From positions 1-39,128 of the forward strand of contig NZ_SLZG01000035.1 of the NCBI RefSeq assembly GCF_004341625.1: a DNA stretch of 39,128 nt, in the 5' to 3' direction. Below the pieces are notes generated by a model. It had not been told where the DNA came from, did no database searches, and saw nothing but the letters and a program-made list of their open reading frames with translations. A program made the position numbers and the translations under genes. The stretch comes from Rhizobium sp. BK376. Its GTDB lineage: Bacteria > Pseudomonadota > Alphaproteobacteria > Rhizobiales > Rhizobiaceae. This document shows, one piece after another, positions 16,373 through 25,300 of this stretch. How positions within the stretch are numbered: the first letter of the stretch is position 1; each line of letters opens with the position of its first letter.

Positions 16373-16641
16373 TCATCGACCATCCCCAAAGGTCGGCAGG
16401 AAGCCAAGGTCGTCTTCCGAAGACGCATTCGACACCTGGGCTGCTTTCAGGTCTCCGATCTCGATACCCACAGTACGGGCGACAATCAGCGCCTTTTCGA
16501 GCTGGCAGCTTGGTTTGCCGGATTCGAGTTCAACAACCGTTCGCCCGTGCTCGAACGACTAGCCAGTTCGGTTTGCCTCCAGCCGAGAATTTTGCGCTTT
16601 TCCTTGATGGCGGCTCCGAAATCACGTGCGGACCTGAGCAT
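16373..16641 (-). pseudogene. HipB-type XRE antitoxin, frameshifted
   Basis: From the ATG at 16641 the protein reads MLRSARDFGAAIKEKRKILG, WRQTELASR, the start of a Cro/XRE-type helix-turn-helix. The frame is lost near 16543-16560. The other frame continues GRTVVELESGKPSCQLEKAL, IVARTVGIEIGDLKAAQV and a polar tail to a TGA at 16373. The combined sequence has the length and the VELExGKPS motif of HipB-type antitoxins. The TGA overlaps an ATG (ATGA at 16376-16373), as in hipBA operons, but only about 18 codons of the next gene remain (MTSIYYEAFPLEDFRIEG) before the sequence joins the 3' flank of the YihY gene. The toxin gene appears to have been deleted. Confidence 0.68.
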
Positions 16642-17394
16642 CGAGCATCTCCAAGGACGGCTTACCGGACAGGAAGTTTTTTCGATTTGCAATATTATCC
16701 TTACCGATCGGGAAGAAAGCGGGCGTAGGCTGCAAAATCATCCCGGACGGGAAGTATTGCTGTTTTGTACGATCCACGGCGACCATTCCGATCGCGCGTT
16801 TCAGCTTGAACGCCGTTCGCAACGTTCGTCCGGTGTTGATCAAAACGGGCAGGCCCTCAGCGCCGAGCGGCTCTTCGTTGCATGTCGAAAATGCGTTCGA
16901 ACGCGGGCCGCCGCGTCATGGGGGAGCATCTTCGATACCTGCCCGCACAATCCGCAAGTAACGCCGAGAAGAACTTCGTTACCGAAAACCGGGGATTCCT
17001 CGGTGAGCAGATATGGCACAGTAAGGCTCATCTTCCCTGAGACAACCCGCCCCCGCATTTTCTGGGTTGCCGAATGTTGATCACTCCTTCGGTGAATCTC
17101 GCCAGGCGCGCTCGACATCAAGCAGGTCTTCAACGACCGTGGGACCTTATAGCGTTAAGTATGGGATATCATGAGCAGTGTTGCAGCCTTAGACCGATTT
17201 TTTGGGGGGCGGCCGCGCTTGTTGGCCGCAGTTCTGATTTTCATTCACGACCTGCCTCCGTGACCTGCGAGGTCGATCATATCTGCGCGACTATGTTCGC
17301 GCAGACCTTGAAACTGCTGCAAATTGTCAACGTGATCGCAATTACTGCGGCACCGTCGGCTTCTAGAGCATGTGTAGGGCGGAACCACGGCATA
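16642..17394. other. Intergenic stretch with no recognised gene
   Basis: About 750 bases. Minus-strand frames with ATG at 17031 (63 codons, with a CGLC pair) and at 16843 (73 codons) have neither a clear ribosome binding site nor a family I recognise. The stretch could hold further decayed pieces of the hipBA locus, but I cannot show it. Confidence 0.35.
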
Positions 17395-17413
17395 GGTGAG
17401 CCATAAGCAGAGG

Positions 17414-17441
17414 GTCCATGCGACCCCAAACCTATGTATAG
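17414..17441 (+). promoter_or_regulatory. Promoter-like motif, site A (before the sRNA)
   Basis: GTCCATG, 7 bases, then AAACCTATGTATAG (17428-17441). The same arrangement with identical spacing occurs at 20769-20796 before the RND operon, and the 3' half recurs at 17804-17817 before the kinase operon. TATAGT with a preceding TG looks like an extended -10 element. It lies just upstream of the predicted sRNA. Confidence 0.5.
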
Positions 17442-17448
17442 TTATCCC

Positions 17449-17608
17449 GCCAAATGTTCCGCGCTAGGTTATTCGCGTGCCTCGATAGTCCCCCGATGAG
17501 GCCTGTAGCGACAAGCTACAATACTGTTCGGTGTTTTCCCCTCCACCGAACCTGCGGATGGCCAATCCGCCAGAGGCTGCCTTCACCAGAAAGGCAGTCT
17601 CTTTTTTT
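17449..17608 (+). ncRNA. Predicted small RNA with tandem hairpins and strong terminator
   Basis: No protein frame fits this segment, but the plus strand folds into consecutive perfect stems: GCCTC/GAGGC (17479-17502), TGTAGC/GCTACA (17504-17520), GTTCGGTG/CACCGAAC (17526-17551) with the loop TTTTCCCCTC, and GCGGAT/ATCCGC (17554-17570). A 12-bp terminator stem (17572-17602) followed by seven T ends it. The pyrimidine loop CCCCUC can pair with Shine-Dalgarno sequences, a common feature of rhizobial trans-acting sRNAs. The 5' end is approximate, set about seven bases after the TATAG of site A. It could instead be an attenuated leader of the kinase operon, but the kinase start is 260 bases further on with its own promoter-like site. 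Confidence 0.62.
17572..17608 (+). terminator. Strong Rho-independent terminator of the sRNA
   Basis: AGAGGCTGCCTT (17572-17583) pairs with AAGGCAGTCTCT (17591-17602) with one G-U pair; a run of seven T (17602-17608) follows. No protein gene ends upstream, which is the main reason to infer a small RNA. Confidence 0.8.
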
Positions 17609-17681
17609 GAGCAGTGGCCGCGCATGTTGGAGGTGAAACCGAGGTTTGAGAAATAGCAAACCCGAAACTCACGCGTCACTA

Positions 17682-17695
17682 CAACTTTCAAGTTG
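17682..17695. promoter_or_regulatory. Palindrome upstream of the kinase operon
   Basis: CAACTT-TC-AAGTTG, a perfect 6-bp dyad about 110 bases before the promoter-like site C. It is a possible operator; the binding protein is unknown. Confidence 0.35.
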
Positions 17696-17803
17696 ACGTG
17701 GTGCATAGGGGGCGAGCACGCTGACAACCACTGTGGCGGCCCCGCGAAGGTTCGCATGCGCAGGGGCAGCGTTCGATCGATGTGAGTTGCGTCGAGGCGA
17801 CCT

Positions 17804-17817
17804 AAATCATTGTATAG
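17804..17817 (+). promoter_or_regulatory. Promoter-like motif, site C (before the kinase operon)
   Basis: AAATCATTGTATAG matches sites A and B in 11 of 14 positions against A, including the whole TGTATAG end. It lies 55 bases before the kinase ATG at 17872. The upstream GTCCATG half is only partly present. Confidence 0.42.
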
Positions 17818-17871
17818 GTTCGGTCGAATTCGGAACACGGTATCTTGCCCGCACAAGGTGGGACTAAATCA

Positions 17872-19455
17872 ATGTCGGAAAAGAAAAATGTCTGGTTGGA
17901 ACGACATGCAGGAAGCAAACATGGCCTTGTCTTCGGGGTGATCGCGCTTGCCGCCGCGGCAGCAATCTTCAGCATTGACACCTACACGAAGATCGAGGGC
18001 GCGATTGCTGTTCTATATGTGATCGTTTTGTTGCTCTCGGCAGAGGCGACGACAAGGACTGGTTTGCTGGTTGCGACGGGATTGTGCATCGGCCTGTCGA
18101 TTCTGTCCTATCTGTTGACCCATGGGCTCGACCCGGATCTGCAGACAGCGCTGCGTTTGACGGTAGCACTGGCGGCACTCTGCGTGACGGCTGCACTCCT
18201 CCTGCGAAATGACCGGGCTCGAACGAATATACTCATGACCAATGCCGCGCTTCGCGAGAGCGAGCGCCGCTATCGTTCTATCTTCGATATGACCCGCGTC
18301 GCGCTCTGGGAGCGAGATTATTCGCGGGTACGCGCCTATATAGTTGGCCTCAAGGAGGAAGGCGTAACCGACTTGCGTGACTATATCCGCACTCACCCGG
18401 AGGTCATTCCGCAATGCATCGCGATGATCGGCGTCGTGGCCGCAAACGACGCGGCCGTTGACCTTCTTGGACGGCGTGCAGGCAGCAATTCCCCAGGCGT
18501 CATGTCCCACTTTATTTCGCCAGCGAATGAAGCCTTCCTGGATGTCTTGCAGGCGATATTCGATGGCGCGAGTTTTTTTGAGGGCATGGCGGAGATAACG
18601 GCTGAAGCCGGCGAGACGAAGCTCGTGTTGCTCAGCATCAGCTTCCCGGACGATCCCGCTGCGTTTAACCGCGTGGTCGTCAGCATGGTCGATATTACAC
18701 AACGCGAGCAGGCTCGCAAAGCTCTTGTTGAAGCTCAGGCCGAACTGACCCGGGCGGCGAGGGCTGCAACCGTCGGCGTGATGTCCGCCTCTTTGGCGCA
18801 TGAGCTGAATCAGCCGCTTGGCGCAATCGTTGTTAATTCTCAGACTCTGCTGAGATGGCTCGATCGCGATCCTCCCGATCTCGCGGCAGCAAGACGGTCG
18901 GCAGAACGGATGATCCGGGACAGCCAGCGGGCAAGCTCAATCATTCACAACACGCGGTCTTTGTTGTCCCAGTCCCAGGAAGGTATCGAACAGGTCGATT
19001 TAAGCGCCCTTGTCAGAGATACCCTCGCTCTTATGGAACATGAACTGGAGAAAGAGCGAACCACCGTCGAAATAGTCCAGATTGCTCGCGTTCCATCCAT
19101 TTCTTCCGTGAAGATCGAGATGCAGCAGGTGATGATAAATCTAATCGCCAATGCCGTTCAGGCGATGAGCGCAGCTCGATCGGAAAACAGGCGGATAACC
19201 ATTGCGCTGGACGCAGCCGACAATGCGAAAGTCGTTGCGATCACAGTGCGGGACACTGGTCCTGGCCTTAGCGCAGATACTTTGGAGAAGCTGTTTTTTC
19301 CTTTCTACACGACGAAGGAAAGCGGAATGGGCATGGGTCTTTCGATTTGCCGGAGTACGATAGAGGCACGCGGCGGCTCGTTGGTGGGTTCAAATCATCC
19401 CGAAGGTGGTGCCGTCTTCGAGATCAGACTGCCAGTGGAGGTTGCCAATGCCTAG
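17872..19455 (+). CDS. Membrane sensor histidine kinase of FixL-type architecture
   Basis: The 527-residue protein has an N-terminal membrane unit of about four helices (residues 18-112), a short coiled region, a PAS-like sensor domain (about 125-280, opening ESERRYRSIFDMTRVALWER), and an HWE-free HisKA/HATPase_c core. The phosphorylated residue is His310 in SLAHELNQPLGA; N-box LIANAVQAM, G1 VRDTGPGLS and G2 GMGMGLSICRS follow. The PAS domain shows no obvious haem-binding FixL motif, so the signal is unknown. The ATG at 17872 is chosen (GTGGGA upstream). Its 3' end overlaps the FixJ-type regulator by eight bases, marking them as a cognate pair. This kinase type (LAHELNQPL) typically phosphorylates FixJ/NarL-like regulators. 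Confidence 0.85.
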   Translation: MSEKKNVWLERHAGSKHGLVFGVIALAAAAAIFSIDTYTKIEGAIAVLYVIVLLLSAEATTRTGLLVATGLCIGLSILSYLLTHGLDPDLQTALRLTVALAALCVTAALLLRNDRARTNILMTNAALRESERRYRSIFDMTRVALWERDYSRVRAYIVGLKEEGVTDLRDYIRTHPEVIPQCIAMIGVVAANDAAVDLLGRRAGSNSPGVMSHFISPANEAFLDVLQAIFDGASFFEGMAEITAEAGETKLVLLSISFPDDPAAFNRVVVSMVDITQREQARKALVEAQAELTRAARAATVGVMSASLAHELNQPLGAIVVNSQTLLRWLDRDPPDLAAARRSAERMIRDSQRASSIIHNTRSLLSQSQEGIEQVDLSALVRDTLALMEHELEKERTTVEIVQIARVPSISSVKIEMQQVMINLIANAVQAMSAARSENRRITIALDAADNAKVVAITVRDTGPGLSADTLEKLFFPFYTTKESGMGMGLSICRSTIEARGGSLVGSNHPEGGAVFEIRLPVEVANA

Positions 19456-20083
19456 CGCCCGGGAAACGAAGCAACAGAACCGCGAGCCCATCGTCTACAT
19501 CGTCGATGACGATGTATCGATGCGAGAATCCCTCGAGGATCTCTTCCGTTCGATGCATTTTGAAGCGCTCGCATTCGAAAGCCCTGCAGACTTCCTGCGC
19601 CGCGCCGATTTTCGCAGGCCCGGCTGCATCGTGCTGGATGTCAGATTGCCGGGCGTCAATGGTTTGGACTTCCAGTCTCAACTCGAAAGCGGTGGCAGCA
19701 CGATGCCGATCGTGTTCATGACCGGCTACGGGGACATTCCGATGAGCGTGAGGGCGATGAAAGCGGGCGCCGTAGATTTTCTTGCCAAGCCGTTTAGAGA
19801 CCAGGATCTCCTGGATGCAGTCACTGCGGCCATCGAGCACAATGCGAAGCACATGCGGGAGCAGGAGCAGGTGCAGGCCATAGCCGACCGTGTCGATACG
19901 CTGACCCCTCGGGAACGGGAAGTCATGGCCGCGGTCGTGCAAGGAATGATGAACAAGCAGATCGCCCACAAACTCGGGATAAGCGAGATCACGGTAAAAC
20001 TCCACAGAGGAAACGTCATGCGCAAGATGCAGGTGCGGTCAGTCGCTGACCTGGTGCGCGTCACGGAGAAGTTCGCTCAATAG
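19448..20083 (+). CDS. FixJ-type response regulator
   Basis: The 211-residue protein has a receiver domain (acidic Asp20-Asp22, phosphoacceptor Asp64 in CIVLDVRLPG, Thr92 in MTGYGDIPMS, Lys114 in LAKPF) and a LuxR/FixJ-type helix-turn-helix (LTPREREVMAAVVQGMMNKQ, LGISEITVKLHRGNVMRKM). It starts inside the kinase gene with an eight-base overlap and is certainly its partner. Regulators of this kind activate sigma-70 promoters when phosphorylated. The TGTATAG motifs upstream of this operon, the sRNA and the RND pump, or the palindrome at 17682, are candidate targets; this is inference. Confidence 0.88.
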   Translation: MPSARETKQQNREPIVYIVDDDVSMRESLEDLFRSMHFEALAFESPADFLRRADFRRPGCIVLDVRLPGVNGLDFQSQLESGGSTMPIVFMTGYGDIPMSVRAMKAGAVDFLAKPFRDQDLLDAVTAAIEHNAKHMREQEQVQAIADRVDTLTPREREVMAAVVQGMMNKQIAHKLGISEITVKLHRGNVMRKMQVRSVADLVRVTEKFAQ

Positions 20084-20160
20084 TGCGAGTCGTCGAGCGC
20101 TCCGGCAGTACATCCGGCCCGCAATGCGCTGGGTGGAAATAACAAGGAAAGTTGAATATT

Positions 20161-20526
20161 GTGTCCCATTCATCCTTAGTCGCGATCGTCGACGATGACC
20201 AAGCCATCCGTGAAGCGCTTGACGATCTTGTCAAATCCCTAGGGCATGAGAGCCTTCTGTTCGCCTCTGCCGAAGAGTTCCTGGCTTACGAACCGCGAGA
20301 GGCGATCGGCTGCATCTTGGCCGACGTCAAGATGCAGGGCCTTAGCGGGATCGAGCTGCAAGCCAAGCTTAACGAGGAGCCGCACCGCCCCCCCATGATC
20401 TTCATGACATCTTATAGGGATGAAAGAACACGTTCGGCTGCGATGAATGGCGGCGCCTTGGCATTTCTCGGGAAGCCGGTCGACATCGGCAGCCTCATCG
20501 ATTGCCTGGAGTCCGCAATCGTCTAA
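20161..20526 (+). CDS. Single-domain receiver protein
   Basis: The 121-residue protein is a receiver domain alone: Asp11-Asp13, phosphoacceptor Asp55 in CILADVKMQG, Thr83 in FMTSYRDERT and Lys105 in FLGKPV. It resembles the receiver half of FixJ-type regulators (MTSYRDERTRSAAMNGGALA) and probably descends from one without its DNA-binding domain. A GTG at 20161 is used, about 12 bases after AAGGAA; a TTG at 20152 is the alternative. It follows the FixJ-type gene by 77 bases. As the third member it may act as phosphate sink or competitor of the regulator (inference). Confidence 0.8.
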   Translation: MSHSSLVAIVDDDQAIREALDDLVKSLGHESLLFASAEEFLAYEPREAIGCILADVKMQGLSGIELQAKLNEEPHRPPMIFMTSYRDERTRSAAMNGGALAFLGKPVDIGSLIDCLESAIV

Positions 20527-20782
20527 CCGGCCCACCTCGCATGCAAGCTTAGGTCGATATAGCCGAGGCAAGAGCGACGACGATCATCTCCGCGCGGCGC
20601 CGGGCAAATTGAGCAGGCTGGTGGTATCCGCCGGCACGCTCAGCCAGCACATCAGAGTCCCCGCACCTGCACCCGATCGGGAAAGCCCGTATCTCAACCC
20701 GTGGTATTTTTCACACCACAATCAATGCCTCCGCGGCGCGTCGAAGCAGGGCCGGTTATAGCGCCAATGTCCATGCCCAGCT
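20527..20782. other. Intergenic stretch before the RND operon
   Basis: About 250 bases without a supported gene. A small hairpin GTGGT/ACCAC encloses ATTTTTCAC near 20701-20720. A plus frame resembles a few residues of a LysR-type helix (AGTLSQHIR), too little to call. Confidence 0.35.
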
Positions 20783-20796
20783 AAACCTGTGTATAG
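20769..20796 (+). promoter_or_regulatory. Promoter-like motif, site B (before the RND operon)
   Basis: GTCCATG, 7 bases, then AAACCTGTGTATAG (20783-20796); 20 of the 21 non-spacer bases match site A. It lies 60 bases before the ATG at 20856. Confidence 0.52.
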
Positions 20797-20855
20797 ATGC
20801 GACCCGTGCATGACAGGCCTAACCTCTCTTCACAATACAGCCAAGGAGAACGGCC

Positions 20856-21098
20856 ATGTCAAAGGAAAAGCAGAAAATCGTCATTCCGACCGGTGAATCT
20901 CGCGGCATCGTTTGCCAGTCGGAAGATGTAGCTGCTGGCAGCGGCGAAGTCGCGAAAACCACCGCCATCATCATCGCCATGCCCTTCGGAATCCGGCCCC
21001 GTCGGGCTCATAACGATCCCTCGAAGGATGACGCAGAAGTCGACAGCGGTGTCGCGGACTGTATTCGCCAGGCTTTGTCTCGCCCCTTCGGCAAGTAA
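20856..21098 (+). CDS. Small hypothetical protein, 80 aa, first gene of RND operon
   Basis: AAGGAGAACGGCC before the ATG at 20856 gives a strong start. The 80-residue product begins MSKEKQKIVIPTGESRGIVC, has a middle AKTTAIIIAMPFGIRPRR, and ends CIRQALSRPFGK. The central hydrophobic stretch is too short for a confident membrane helix. No family is recognised. It lies 30 bases upstream of the RND adaptor gene behind the promoter-like site B, so it is probably the first gene of the efflux operon. Confidence 0.6.
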   Translation: MSKEKQKIVIPTGESRGIVCQSEDVAAGSGEVAKTTAIIIAMPFGIRPRRAHNDPSKDDAEVDSGVADCIRQALSRPFGK

Positions 21099-21128
21099 GA
21101 TCTTTAACCCGCGCTCTGGAGATTTGCC

Positions 21129-22334
21129 ATGAACGATTTTGAAAACCCGCATGAGGCCGTAAAGCGTTCCCGATCGACAGTTGTGGCGCTCTCGGTGGTT
21201 TGCATGGTGGCGGTCTTTTCCGGCACGGCTATCTGGGTCTCGCTCTGGTATTCGACGACCACTGTTCGAAAAGCAGATGCCGCCGAGACTCATGCCGTTC
21301 CATCGATTCCCGTCCAGGCGAGGAGACCGCAGACAAGGGACGTTCCGGTCTATCTGGAAGGACTCGGAACAGTTCAGGCGTTCAATACGGTCTCGATCAA
21401 GGCGCGTGTCGACGGCGAGCTGCAGAGCGTGTTGTTTCAAGAAGGTCAGGAGGTCAAGAAGGGCGACCTGCTGGCTGTCATCGACCCCAGACCCTTCCAG
21501 GCAGCCCTGGACCAGGCCGTTGCCAAGATTCAGCAAGACCAGGCAAATCTCACCAACGCCCAATACCTGCTTTCGAAAGACCAAACCCTTGAGAAGCAGA
21601 ATGTGACAACGGCCGAGACCGTCGAGACACAACAAAGCGCGGTGGCTGGCTTCAATGCCCAACTTGCCGAGGATCAGGCTGCAAAGGAGTCTGCGAGCGT
21701 CTCGCTTTCCTACACTCAGATCAGGTCTCCGATCGACGGTCGCACCGGCATACGGCTGGTCGACGTGGGTAACCAGATCCACACTACCGACACGTCGGGC
21801 ATCGTGACCGTCACCCAGACGCGGCCGATCTCGGTCATTTCGACGCTGCGCGAGGATGATCTCGGCGAAGTGCGGGATGCTCTGAAGGCTGGCCCGGTCG
21901 AAGTGGCCGCCTTGTCTATGGATCAGCGTTCGGTCCTTGCCACCGGGACGCTCTCGCTCATCGATAACGAGATCGACCAGACCAGCGGGACGCTGCGGAT
22001 TAAATCCACTTTCGAGAATTCGGACGGGGCGTTGTGGCCGGGCCAGTTCATCAGGCTTCGGGTCCGCGAGAAGGTTCTTCGCAGTGCACTTACGGTGCCG
22101 TCTTCAGCCCTCCAGAGAGGTCCTGATGGATACTTCGTCTACGTAGTCGGAAGCAATGGCGCCGTCGCGGCGCAAAAAGTCACCGCAGGCCCAATAGACG
22201 ATGGCAGCGCCGTCATCGAAACCGGCCTTAAGGGCACGGAGAGCGTCGTCACCGCAGGGCAGTATCGCCTGGAACAGGGAACCCGGGTGTCGGTCGCGGC
22301 AGCGACCTCGTCCACAACCGCGCAGAAGGATTAA
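21129..22334 (+). CDS. RND efflux periplasmic adaptor (MdtA/AcrA-like)
   Basis: The 401-residue membrane fusion protein has an N-terminal membrane anchor (about residues 18-40), then the paired lipoyl half-motifs (GLGTVQAFNTVSIKARVDGE; GQEVKKGDLLAVIDPRPFQA), a coiled-coil hairpin (about 115-200), and the beta-barrel domain with SPIDGRTGIRLVDVGNQI. It would bridge the inner-membrane pump and an outer-membrane channel. The order of motifs is that of MdtA. Its stop is four bases before the pump gene's ATG, so the two are co-translated. Confidence 0.9.
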   Translation: MNDFENPHEAVKRSRSTVVALSVVCMVAVFSGTAIWVSLWYSTTTVRKADAAETHAVPSIPVQARRPQTRDVPVYLEGLGTVQAFNTVSIKARVDGELQSVLFQEGQEVKKGDLLAVIDPRPFQAALDQAVAKIQQDQANLTNAQYLLSKDQTLEKQNVTTAETVETQQSAVAGFNAQLAEDQAAKESASVSLSYTQIRSPIDGRTGIRLVDVGNQIHTTDTSGIVTVTQTRPISVISTLREDDLGEVRDALKAGPVEVAALSMDQRSVLATGTLSLIDNEIDQTSGTLRIKSTFENSDGALWPGQFIRLRVREKVLRSALTVPSSALQRGPDGYFVYVVGSNGAVAAQKVTAGPIDDGSAVIETGLKGTESVVTAGQYRLEQGTRVSVAAATSSTTAQKD

Positions 22335-22338
22335 GATC

Positions 22339-25300
22339 ATGTCCATTTCGTCGTGGTTCATCCAAAGGCCGATCGCAACCTCGCTGTTCATGGCAGGGCT
22401 CTTCGCCATAGGCCTGGCGTCCTATCCGCTGCTGCCGGTAGCACCTCTCCCGCAAGTCGACTTCCCGACTATCCAGGTGTCGACGCAATTGCCCGGGGCA
22501 GACCCCAAGACGATCGCGTCATCGGTTACCCAGCCGCTCGAACGACAGTTCGGCCAAATCCCGGGCGTGTCGCAGATGACCTCGACGAGCACGCTGGGAA
22601 ATAGCTCGATCACGCTTCAGTTTGACCTTTCCCGCAACGTCGACAGTGCTGCGCAGGACGTTCAGACGGCGATCAACGCGGCGGGCGGACAACTGCCGAC
22701 GGGGCTTCCTTCGCCGCCGACCTATCGAAAGGTAAATCCCGCAGATCCACCAATCATGGTTCTCGCGCTGACATCGGATACGATGCCGCTGACGGCGGTT
22801 GATGATTTTGCAGAGAGCGTGCTTGCCCAGCACATCAGCCAACTCAACGGGGTATCCCAGGTCCTGATATTTGGCCAGCAGAAGCCTGCGGTTCGCATCC
22901 AGATCGATCCTCAGAAAATTGCTGAGCTGGGCCTCTCTCTCGAAGACATCCGCACTGCGGTCACAGGCATTACAAGCAACGCGCCGAAGGGTACGGTGCA
23001 GGGCGCCCAGCGAACCTTCACGATCTACGACAACGATCAGTTGTTGAAGGCAGCTCCATGGAATGATGCGGTCATTGCCTACAAGAATGGGGCGCCGATC
23101 CGCATCGGCGATGTCGGCAAGGCGGTTGACGGCGCGGAAAATACGCAGTTGGCTGCATGGGCAGACGGAAAGCGGGCAATCCTGTTGCCGATCTTCAAAC
23201 TTCCAGGCGCGAACGTCATCGACACCGTCGACCAGATCAAGGCGGAGCTACCTCAGCTTGAAGCCATCGCGCCGGCCGCCATCCGCTTTTCCGTACTGAG
23301 TGATCGGACGACTACTATTCGCGCCTCCGTTCTCGACGTGGAAACCACGCTGGTGATCACCATCGCACTTGTCGTCATGGTCATCTTTATTTTCCTCAGA
23401 AGCTTCTGGGCAACAGCCATTCCAAGTGTCACAGTGCCGCTGGCCCTGCTGGCAACATTGGCACTCATGTACGTCGCCGGCTTCAGCCTGGACAACCTGT
23501 CGCTGATGGGCCTCAGTATCGCGGTTGGTTTTGTGGTCGACGACGCGATCGTCATGATCGAGAACATCCATCGACACATGGAAATGGGAAAGACACCGCG
23601 ACAGGCGGCCATAGACGGCGCACAGGAGATCGGCTTCACCATCATCTCGATCAGCATTTCGCTCGTCGCCGTCTTCATTCCGCTACTCCTGATGGGCGGT
23701 ATCGTGGGCGAGCTGTTTCGTGAGTTCGCGATCACCGTTACCATGACGATCGTCGTTTCAGCGCTGATCTCCCTCACCATCACGCCAATGATGAGCTCCC
23801 GCTTTCTGAAGCCGGAGGAGAAGTCAGGTCATGGGCGGCTCTACATGGCCTTCGAACATGGCTTCGATTACCTGCTCGCGGGCTATCGTCAAACGCTCGA
23901 CGTAGCGTTGCGCCATCATCGGATAACATTTCTGACCTTCCTCGCGTCGCTGGTCGCAACGGCCTTCGTCTTCGTCGAGATCCCCAAGGGCTTCTTTCCA
24001 ACGCAGGACACCGGTCTTGTTACCGGGGTCCTCGAAGCATCTCAGGACATCTCGTTTGCCGAAATGTCTCGCCTCCAGATAGAAGCTGGACGCATCGTTG
24101 GCAGCGATCCTGGTGTGGCGACCGTCGGCATGCAGGTGGGGGCAGGGCCTGGTCTCACCGTCAATACCAGCCGCATGTTCATCACGCTCAAGCCCCTTGG
24201 TGAGCGTGACGCATCCGCCACGGAAATTATCAACCGGCTGCGGCCTAAACTTGCCCAGATGCAGGGCGCTCAGCTCTTTCTTCAGGCGGCACAGAATGTG
24301 AATGTCGGCGGACGCAGTTCTGCAACCCAGTTTCAATATACGCTGCAAGACGGCAATGCGGACGAGCTGAACGAGTGGGCGGGAAACCTGCTTGCGAAAT
24401 TCAAGACCCTGCCGGAACTCGCCGATGTCGCCACCGATCAGCAGAATGGGGGTGCCACGGTCACGCTTGAGATCGACCGCGACCAGGCCTCACGGTTCGG
24501 CATTCCGCCTCAGACGATCGACAACACGCTCTATGACGCATTCGGCCAACGGCAGGTCACGCAGTATTTTACCGACCTGAACAGCTATCATGTCGTGCTC
24601 GAGCTGGCCCCGGAATTCCAGAATTCTCCCCGGGCGATCGACGGGCTCTACATCAAGTCGCCGCTTACCGGCGAACAGGTACCGCTCAACCTCCTGGTAA
24701 AGCAGACCACGGAACCGACCGCTGTCCTGGCGGTCAATCACCAGAGCCAGTTTCCTTCAGTGACGCTCTCCTTCAATCTCTCCAAGGGAGTAGCGCTCAG
24801 CCAGGCGGTCGCCGCAATCGGCCAGGCCGAAACCACGATGGGCAAACCGGCCACGCTTATCGGCACGTTCCAGGGCAATGCGCAGGCATACCAGACCTCG
24901 CTCGCAAGCGAGCCGGTGCTGGTACTGGCTGCGATCATCGTCATCTATCTCATCCTCGGCGTGCTCTACGAAAGCTACTTCCACCCGTTGACCATTCTTT
25001 CAACCCTTCCGTCTGCGGGCCTGGGTGCGCTGGCGATGCTCTGGCTGTTCGGGTTCGATTTCACCGTCATAGCCCTTATCGGCGTAATCCTTCTGATCGG
25101 CATCGTGAAGAAGAACGGCATCATGATCGTGGATTTTGCGATCGCCGCGCAGCGTGAGTCTGGGTTGTCACCGGAAGACGCCATTCGACAAGCGTGCCTC
25201 CTGCGCTTCCGGCCGATTATCATGACGACCGCCGCCGCTCTTTTGGCCGGCATACCATTGATGCTCGGCCACGGTACCGGCTCCGAACTCCGCCAGCCAC

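Noticed and set aside
16840..17031. 63-codon minus-strand frame with a CGLC pair
   Set aside because: The upstream sequence gives only a poor ribosome binding site and I recognise no family; it may be real, but evidence is too thin.
16346..17080. 244-codon plus-strand open frame
   Set aside because: It runs antisense to the recognisable HipB remnant, has no ribosome binding site and its composition is Arg/Ser-rich like other shadow frames.
20560..20660. Residues resembling a LysR-type DNA-binding helix (AGTLSQHIR)
   Set aside because: Only about ten residues match and no flanking LysR sequence is present.
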